Part shown: positions 38,768 to 43,550 of the stretch, piece after piece
Layout: each line of letters opens with the position of its first letter
Position numbering within the stretch: the stretch's first letter is position 1
Source of the DNA: Gammaproteobacteria bacterium
GTDB lineage: Bacteria > Pseudomonadota > Gammaproteobacteria > Pseudomonadales > Pseudomonadaceae
Length of the DNA stretch: 43,550 nucleotides
Direction: 5' to 3'
NCBI GenBank assembly: GCA_018826895.1
Contig: JAHJYA010000078.1
Location: 1-43,550 of the forward strand
Notes under the pieces: generated by a model
What the model was told of the DNA's origin: nothing
Seen by the model: only the letters and a program-made list of their open reading frames with translations
The model's database searches: none
Position numbers and translations under genes: made by a program

Positions 38768-38770
38768 TCA

Positions 38771-38786
38771 CTGTATAAAAAGCCAG
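38771..38786 (+). promoter_or_regulatory. LexA (SOS) box 2
   Basis: CTGTATAAAAAGCCAG, a second CTG-N10-CAG site starting 19 bases after the first and ending 8 bases before the lexA ATG. Paired boxes are also found at E. coli lexA. Confidence 0.88.
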
Positions 38787-38794
38787 AGCCAGCC

Positions 38795-39406
38795 ATGTTG
38801 AAACTGACGCCACGCCAAGCCGAAATTCTCGCCTTCATCAAACGCTGCCTGGAAGACAACGGCTTCCCGCCAACACGCGCGGAAATTGCCCAGGCCCTTG
38901 GGTTCAAGTCCCCCAATGCGGCAGAGGAACATTTGAAAGCCCTCGCCCGCAAGGGTGCGATAGAAATGACCCCGGGCGCCTCCCGCGGCATCCGTATTCC
39001 CGGATTCGAGCCTAACGCGCAAGAAGAAGACGGGCTTCCGGTGATTGGTCGTGTCGCTGCCGGCGCTCCCATTCTGGCCCAACAGCACATCGAGGAGTCC
39101 TGCCGGATTAATCCAGCGTTCTTTCATCCGCCGGCCGACTACTTGCTGAAAGTACGTGGCATGAGCATGAAGGATATCGGCATCTTCGACGGCGACTTGC
39201 TGGCGGTGCACACCACCCGCGAGGCGCGCAACGGTCAGGTGGTCGTGGCGCGTATTGATGACGAAGTCACGGTCAAACGCTTCAAGCGTGAGGGCAATAC
39301 GGTCTGGCTACTCGCCGAAAATGAAGAATTTGCCCCGATCGTGGTTGATCTGGAGCAACAGGAACTGGTCATCGAAGGTTTGAGTGTCGGCGTGATACGC
39401 CGCTAA
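38795..39406 (+). CDS. lexA: SOS repressor LexA
   Basis: 203 aa. An N-terminal winged helix-turn-helix (about 1-70, [21 protein letters not shown]) is followed by a self-cleaving peptidase domain. The cleavage site Ala89-Gly90 (RVAAGAP), Ser124 (GMSMKD) and Lys161 (VTVKRF) are each 5 positions after the E. coli residues (84-85, 119, 156), so the protein should autocleave with RecA filaments. It represses its own operon through the two upstream boxes. sulA follows 10 bases after. Confidence 0.98.
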   Translation: MLKLTPRQAEILAFIKRCLEDNGFPPTRAEIAQALGFKSPNAAEEHLKALARKGAIEMTPGASRGIRIPGFEPNAQEEDGLPVIGRVAAGAPILAQQHIEESCRINPAFFHPPADYLLKVRGMSMKDIGIFDGDLLAVHTTREARNGQVVVARIDDEVTVKRFKREGNTVWLLAENEEFAPIVVDLEQQELVIEGLSVGVIRR

Positions 39407-39416
39407 AGGAGTCGCC

Positions 39417-39887
39417 ATGCAGATCCCGCAGTCGCTGGGCCGCACCCAACTGCCGTTGTTCGAAGGCTTCCTGGCAAGCTCGGTCACACCCTTGCTGGAG
39501 CAACCTGCCGAGCACTGGCAGGACGCCCCCGAAGCATTCAGCGAGCTGTCGCTACGCGGCGCTGCCGGACACTGCCTGAGCCTGCTGGCACCTATTCTGC
39601 GGGACCTCAGCCAGAACCAGGATGCACGCTGGCTCACCCTTATCGCACCACCGCCGAGCCTCACCCAGCACTGGCTACGCGATGCTGGACTGAACCGCGA
39701 ACGTATTCTCCTGCTCCACCCCCGCGGCCAACAAAGCCCGCTGGCACTTGCCGAAGAAGCGCTGCGCTTGGGTCGTAGTCATACGGTCGTAAGCTGGCTG
39801 CATCCGCTGCAAAGCATCGCTCGAGCACAGCTGGAACAGGCCGCCCGGCAGGGCAAGGCCCAAAGCCTGAACATCAGTCTGGGTTGA
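39417..39887 (+). CDS. sulA: SOS cell-division inhibitor SulA
   Basis: 156 aa. The central part (about 60-130) follows the SulA pattern: WLTLIAPPPSLTQHWLRDAG, LLLHPRGQQSPLALAEEALRLGRSHTVVSWLHPL. SulA blocks FtsZ polymerisation during DNA damage. It has its own ribosome-binding site (AAAGGAG, 6 bases from the ATG), with no LexA box of its own, so it should depend on the lexA promoter. The lexA-sulA pairing is typical of Pseudomonas. Confidence 0.93.
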   Translation: MQIPQSLGRTQLPLFEGFLASSVTPLLEQPAEHWQDAPEAFSELSLRGAAGHCLSLLAPILRDLSQNQDARWLTLIAPPPSLTQHWLRDAGLNRERILLLHPRGQQSPLALAEEALRLGRSHTVVSWLHPLQSIARAQLEQAARQGKAQSLNISLG

Positions 39888-39896
39888 GCAATACGG

Positions 39897-39920
39897 GGGA
39901 CAGATAAAAAGCTATGTCCC
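39897..39920. repeat. Short inverted repeat after sulA
   Basis: GGGACA (39897-39902) and TGTCCC (39915-39920) flank 12 bases (GATAAAAAGCTA). The GGGGGACAGAT start resembles the ends of small TnpA(REP)-type repeats, but no transposase is present. No T tract, so unlikely to be a terminator. Confidence 0.45.
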
Positions 39921-39938
39921 AGCTGGCTGTTACACCGC

Positions 39939-39993
39939 TGTAGAAGCGAAGGGGGCGCCTAGCCTTTATTCGCGATAATCGCGAATAAAGGCT
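39939..39993. repeat. REP-like element with a 33-base perfect palindrome
   Basis: TGTAGAAGCGAA leads into AGCCTTTATTCGCGA-TAA-TCGCGAATAAAGGCT (39961-39993), arms of 15 bases with a 3-base centre. The TTCGCGA/TCGCGAA core matches the repeat at 8227-8240. The last base overlaps the stop codon of the minus-strand 78-aa gene. It lies between convergent sulA and that gene and may stabilise or end transcripts from both. Confidence 0.8.
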
Positions 39994-40229
39994 CAGTGCA
40001 GGACACGCGGACCGTCGTCCTCTGGCTGAAAATCACCTTCGGCAAGTCGACCCGCCATCTGCACACCCACATTCAGCATGGCCTTGGCAACTTCGACATG
40101 CTGACCCTGCAGAAACGCTTTGGCATCGGCAGAGAAATCCAGCACTACCAGCGCTTCCTCATCGTCCGCACGACGCAGAGCAATGCGCCCATCGGGCAGT
40201 TCGACGATTTCCAGGAAGGATGTAGGCAT
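39993..40229 (-). CDS. Conserved small hypothetical protein (PA3009-like)
   Basis: 78 aa, MPTSFLEIVELPDGRIALRR start. The composition is acidic, with a beta-rich N-terminal third (ELPDGRIALRR..EEALVVLDFS) and a helical middle (EVAKAMLNVGVQMAGRL). No motifs that I recognise. In P. aeruginosa a similar small gene lies between sulA and topA, so it is likely real and conserved. Function unknown. Confidence 0.78.
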   Translation of the reverse strand: MPTSFLEIVELPDGRIALRRADDEEALVVLDFSADAKAFLQGQHVEVAKAMLNVGVQMAGRLAEGDFQPEDDGPRVLH

Positions 40230-40346
40230 CAGGTAGGTTCTCCACTAAAGACCACTATTGTAACAGCGCAACGCCCAAGGGTCTGCGCCGCTTAGGTACA
40301 TCTGTGGCACTTCAGTCGAGCGGTAACAGTACGCAAAGCGCTCGGC

Positions 40347-40868
40347 TCACCACTCGCTCAGTGTTTCGCGGAAACGCCGGGCCAGCCCTTTGAGCTCCGT
40401 GCGCCAACTTTCCAGCGTCTCACGTGCCAGCGGCGGTTCTTCTTGCTGATCCAGGCTGACTGCCTCAATCAACGGGGTACGCGGGTCGACCTTGACCTTC
40501 TTTTCCGCCCGCGGCGGCTGGAACAACTCGGCATAAGCTGCGAGCAAATGCGCCAGCCAGGTCTCCCGATTGCTCGCCAGCTCGACCAATTCGGCCAACT
40601 CCGGCGCAGGCGTAGCCCCTAACAGCGCCGGGTCGAGGAGGTCTTCGGCACGTGGCGCACTGTCATTGGGCAAGCGGTAGTAACCCGCAATCTCGTGGCA
40701 AAGCCCCAGAAGCGCACCATACAGGTGAAACAACGCCGCCTCGCGCTCGGCCTGAATCAGGGCCTGCGCATTCAGCGCCTGACCCGCCTCGGCCTTGCCC
40801 CAAGACTCCAGGGACAAGCCCGCGTAGAAAAGCTTCTGGTTGGTACGGGTATAACGCTCGTTGGCCAT
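40347..40868 (-). CDS. DUF6586 family protein (PA3010-like)
   Basis: 173 aa, beginning MANERYTRTNQKLFYAGL, largely alpha-helical (EREAALFHLYGALLGLCHEIAGYY), with a charged C-terminal half (RAEKKVKVDPRTP) and no membrane segment. I recall this family as conserved beside topA in Pseudomonas but do not know a function. The start at 40868 is preferred because AGGGG lies 6-7 bases upstream; a longer start adds seven residues over that site. It is downstream of topA on the same strand but separated by a terminator. Confidence 0.8.
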   Translation of the reverse strand: MANERYTRTNQKLFYAGLSLESWGKAEAGQALNAQALIQAEREAALFHLYGALLGLCHEIAGYYRLPNDSAPRAEDLLDPALLGATPAPELAELVELASNRETWLAHLLAAYAELFQPPRAEKKVKVDPRTPLIEAVSLDQQEEPPLARETLESWRTELKGLARRFRETLSEW

Positions 40869-40890
40869 GCTGCACCCCTGAACGATCACG

Positions 40891-40921
40891 AGAAAAGAAC
40901 GTGCACCCTTGTCAGTGCACG
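40891..40921 (-). terminator. topA intrinsic terminator
   Basis: On the minus strand, CGTGCAC and GTGCACG (40915-40921 and 40900-40906) form a 7-bp stem with an 8-base loop, followed by TTCTTTTCT. It begins 10 bases after the topA stop, so topA and the DUF6586 gene are probably largely separate transcripts. Confidence 0.7.
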
Positions 40922-40931
40922 CTCGCAGGTA

Positions 40932-43541
40932 TCAACGCTTGTCTTCGACCTTCCACTTGCCGCCGTCGAAGAACGCCTTCCAACCGGTGGGCTTACCGTC
41001 CACCTCTGTCTGCACGTATTGCTCCTTGGTCTTGCGGCTGTAGCGGATCACCGCCGGCAGGCCGTCCGGATCTTTCTGCGGCGCATCGATCAGAAAGTGA
41101 TACTTCGGATCGATCTCTGCCTTGTGCGGCACCAGCTCAAGCACCAGCGGCGCACGGGTTTCGCGGTTCTTCGGAAACTGACTGGCCGCCAGAAACAGAC
41201 CTGAGGCACCATCGCGCAGAATGTAGGTGTCATTGACCTTCTCGCACTTGAGCTCAGGCATCTTCACCGGGTCCATCTTCGGCGGCGCCGCTTCGCCGCT
41301 CTTGAGCAGCTTGCGGGTGTTTTTACATTCGCTGTTGGTGCAGCCAAAGAACTTGCCGAAGCGGCCTGTTTTGAGCTGCATCTGGCTGCCGCACTTGTCG
41401 CACTCAAGGCTTGGGCCTTCATAACCCTTGATGCGGTACTGGCCGTGCTCGACCTCGTAGCCGGTGCAGTCCGGGTTATTGCCACAGATGTGCAGCTTGC
41501 GGGTTTCGTCGAGCAGATAGGCGTCCATGGCGGTCGCGCAGATCGGGCAGCGGTGCTTGCCCAGCAGTACGCGCGACTCGGACTCACCCTCGTCATCGGC
41601 GGCGATTTCGTCGCCCGGTACCAGGTTGAGGGTCGACTTGCAGCGCTCCTTAGGCGGCAGCGCATACCCCGAGCAACCGAGGAACACCCCGGTCGAGGCG
41701 GTGCGGATCATCATGTGACGGCCACACTCTCGGCAGGCAATGTCCGTCGGGGTCGGCAGATTGGCGCGCATGCCGGAATCGGACGCTTCAGCGACTTCGA
41801 GCTTCTTCTTGAAGTCACCGTAGAAATCGTCGAGCACATGTTTCCACTGACGCTCGCCTTGGGCGACGTCATCGAGGTGCTCTTCCATGCCCGCGGTGAA
41901 GCCGTAGTCCATAAGATTGGAGAAGCTCTCGCCCAGACGCTCAGTGACGATGTCACCCATCTTCTCGGAGTAGAAACGGCGGTTATGCAGGGCCACGTAC
42001 CCGCGGTCCTGAATGGTGCCGATGATCGCGGCATAGGTCGACGGGCGGCCGATGCCGCGTTTCTCCATCTCCTTGACCAGGCTGGCTTCGGAGTAGCGTG
42101 CCGGCGGCTTGGTGAAGTGCTGGCTCGGGTCGAGCTTAATCAGTTTGAGCACATCGCCCTGGCTCATGTCGGGCAGCACATCGTCTTCGCCACTCTTGCT
42201 CAGCTGCGGCAGTACCCGGGTATAACCGTCGAACTTGAGAATACGGCCCTTGGCACGCAGCTCGAACTGCGCCGCTGTCACCGTCACGGTGGTCGACAGG
42301 TACTCGGCTGGCGGCATCTGACAGGCCACGAACTGGCGCCAGATCAACTCATACAGGCGCTCGGCATCGCGCTCCATGCCGGACAGCTGAGTCGGCTTGA
42401 GGTTGACGTCGGAGGGGCGGATCGCTTCGTGTGCTTCCTGGGCGCCTTCCTTGCTGCTGTAAGCAATCGGGTTGGCCGGCAGGTACTTCTTGCCGAACTC
42501 GCCTTCAATAAAGTCACGCACCATGCTCACGGCATCAGCCGAAAGATTGGTCGAGTCGGTACGCATATAGGTGATATAGCCGGCTTCATACAGACGCTGG
42601 GCCATCATCATGGTCTTCTTCACACCAAAGCCCAGGCGGTTGCTTGCAGCCTGCTGCAGGGTGGATGTGATGAACGGCGCCGACGGCTTGCTGCTGGTCG
42701 GTTTGTCTTCCCGCTTGGCGATGCTGTACGCCGACGCTTTGAGCGTGTCGAGCGCGGCCATGGCCTGGGCTTCGTTCAGTGGCTTGAAGGCAGCGCCGTT
42801 CTCGCGAGCCACTTCAAAGCGCACGTTGGCACCTTTGGCGGTGCCCAGGTCGGCATGCACCTCCCAGTATTCTTCCGGGACGAACGCACGAATTTCCTTC
42901 TCGCGCTCGACTACCAATTTCACAGCGACCGACTGCACACGGCCGGCCGACAGACCACGGGCGATTTTCGCCCACAGCAGCGGCGAGACCATATAACCCA
43001 CGACGCGGTCGAGGAAGCGCCGCGCCTGCTGGGCATTGACGCGGTTGATATCCAACTCACCCGGTTTGGAAAACGCTTCCTGAATCGCCTTCTTGGTGAT
43101 TTCGTTGAACACCACGCGCTTGTAGCGACTGTCGTCACCACCGATGGACTCGCGCAGGTGCCAGGCAATGGCTTCCCCCTCGCGGTCCAAGTCGGTTGCG
43201 AGATAGATGGTGTCGGCTTCCTTGGCCAGGCGCCGTAGCTCCTCGACCACTTTCTCCTTGCCGGGGAGAATTTCGTACTGCGCTTTCCAGCCGTGCTCGG
43301 GGTCGACCCCCATGCGCGCGAACAGCTGGCGCTTGGCCTTTTCCTTGGGCGACAGGGCCGGCACCTCACCGGCAGCCGCCTTGCCGCGCTTGACCGGTTC
43401 CTTGTTGGCACTCGCCGAGCCGCTGGTGGGCAGGTCACGGATGTGGCCGATGCTCGACTTCACCACGTACTCGTTGCCCAAGTACTTGTTGATGGTCTTG
43501 GCCTTGGCCGGGGATTCCACGATGACCAGCGATTTGCCCAT
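40932..43541 (-). CDS. topA: DNA topoisomerase I
   Basis: 869 aa, complete. Type IA topoisomerase that relaxes negative supercoils. The Toprim domain opens the protein ([19 protein letters not shown]) with the acidic DxD at 117-119 (DLDREGEA). Catalytic Tyr325 is in [12 protein letters not shown]. Three Cys4-type zinc motifs follow in the C-terminal part (CRECGRHM..., CPICATAM..., CDKCGSQM...), then a basic tail. A 30-residue Lys/Ala/Gly-rich insertion near 40-70 in the Toprim region is also common in Pseudomonas TopA. The start codon is 9 bases from the window end, so its promoter is not visible. Confidence 0.98.
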   Translation of the reverse strand: MGKSLVIVESPAKAKTINKYLGNEYVVKSSIGHIRDLPTSGSASANKEPVKRGKAAAGEVPALSPKEKAKRQLFARMGVDPEHGWKAQYEILPGKEKVVEELRRLAKEADTIYLATDLDREGEAIAWHLRESIGGDDSRYKRVVFNEITKKAIQEAFSKPGELDINRVNAQQARRFLDRVVGYMVSPLLWAKIARGLSAGRVQSVAVKLVVEREKEIRAFVPEEYWEVHADLGTAKGANVRFEVARENGAAFKPLNEAQAMAALDTLKASAYSIAKREDKPTSSKPSAPFITSTLQQAASNRLGFGVKKTMMMAQRLYEAGYITYMRTDSTNLSADAVSMVRDFIEGEFGKKYLPANPIAYSSKEGAQEAHEAIRPSDVNLKPTQLSGMERDAERLYELIWRQFVACQMPPAEYLSTTVTVTAAQFELRAKGRILKFDGYTRVLPQLSKSGEDDVLPDMSQGDVLKLIKLDPSQHFTKPPARYSEASLVKEMEKRGIGRPSTYAAIIGTIQDRGYVALHNRRFYSEKMGDIVTERLGESFSNLMDYGFTAGMEEHLDDVAQGERQWKHVLDDFYGDFKKKLEVAEASDSGMRANLPTPTDIACRECGRHMMIRTASTGVFLGCSGYALPPKERCKSTLNLVPGDEIAADDEGESESRVLLGKHRCPICATAMDAYLLDETRKLHICGNNPDCTGYEVEHGQYRIKGYEGPSLECDKCGSQMQLKTGRFGKFFGCTNSECKNTRKLLKSGEAAPPKMDPVKMPELKCEKVNDTYILRDGASGLFLAASQFPKNRETRAPLVLELVPHKAEIDPKYHFLIDAPQKDPDGLPAVIRYSRKTKEQYVQTEVDGKPTGWKAFFDGGKWKVEDKR

Positions 43542-43550
43542 GGATTGGAA

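Noticed and set aside
41445..43238. Long plus-strand frame opposite topA
   Set aside because: Antisense to TopA; no domain recognised and no ribosome-binding site.

Overview
The window is a high-GC, gene-dense stretch of gammaproteobacterial chromosome that I read as Pseudomonas. The evidence is the gene content and order from murB to topA (murB, LMW-PTP, kdsB, trm112, lpxK, exbD, exbB, comEC, lolCDE-type, PilZ, sth, nqrM/apbE/nqrFEDCBA, gap, mfd, MTIP, nagZ, psrA, lexA, sulA, topA). This matches what I recall of P. aeruginosa PAO1 around PA2977-PA3011. REP-type palindromes with cores such as TTCGCGA/TCGCGAA and GGCTAAAGC, and paired LexA boxes, also fit. A complete nqr operon argues against lineages that lack it. 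I cannot name the species. The run of G at bases 1-12 looks like a contig edge.

Layout. 102-2215 (minus): two tandem NlpC/P60 lipoproteins and a methyladenine-glycosylase-family protein, followed by ttcA (2226-3050, minus). 3163-6706 (plus): a DnaJ-related protein, two tandem Yip1-family membrane proteins, a SprT-like zinc protein and a trypsin-like protease without a signal peptide. 6703-7884 (minus): an AMACR-like family III CoA transferase. 7885-8276 has no gene but holds a 65-base imperfect hairpin and REP-like repeats, exactly where my remembered murB-side synteny stops. 8277-15113 (minus): a tightly packed envelope cluster (murB, LMW-PTP, kdsB, trm112-like, lpxK, exbD, exbB, comEC). 15233-15769 (plus): a DUF2062 protein. 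15822-19010 (minus): a LolC/E permease, LolD, and a second LolC/E permease. 19107-20730 (plus): an unusual PilZ protein, a small exported protein and a GDPD phosphodiesterase. 20927-29524 (minus): sth, then nqrM, apbE and nqrF-A, which is a sodium-pumping NADH:quinone oxidoreductase together with its flavin-transfer and iron-maturation factors. 29796-30356 (plus): a chalcone-isomerase-like exported protein. 30416-31867 (minus) is gap and 32019-35471 (plus) is mfd. 35511-38545 (minus): MTIP, nagZ, an L,D-transpeptidase-fold protein and psrA. 38795-39887 (plus): the lexA-sulA SOS operon. 39993-43541 (minus): two small conserved proteins and topA.

Functionally the window joins cell-envelope building (peptidoglycan precursor, Kdo, lipid A, lipoprotein export, muropeptide recycling), redox and sodium energetics (Nqr, transhydrogenase, GAPDH), and DNA repair and topology (Mfd, LexA/SulA, TopA, glycosylase). 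Five intrinsic-terminator-like hairpins and a well-defined psrA-lexA divergent control region are visible. I found no CRISPR array, prophage, complete insertion sequence, rRNA or tRNA. I see no clearly new multi-gene system. The most interesting items are the PilZ domain split by a helical insertion, the LolC/E pair with matching loops, the signal-less L,D-transpeptidase next to nagZ, the repeat cluster at the murB synteny break, and the dense PsrA operator array.
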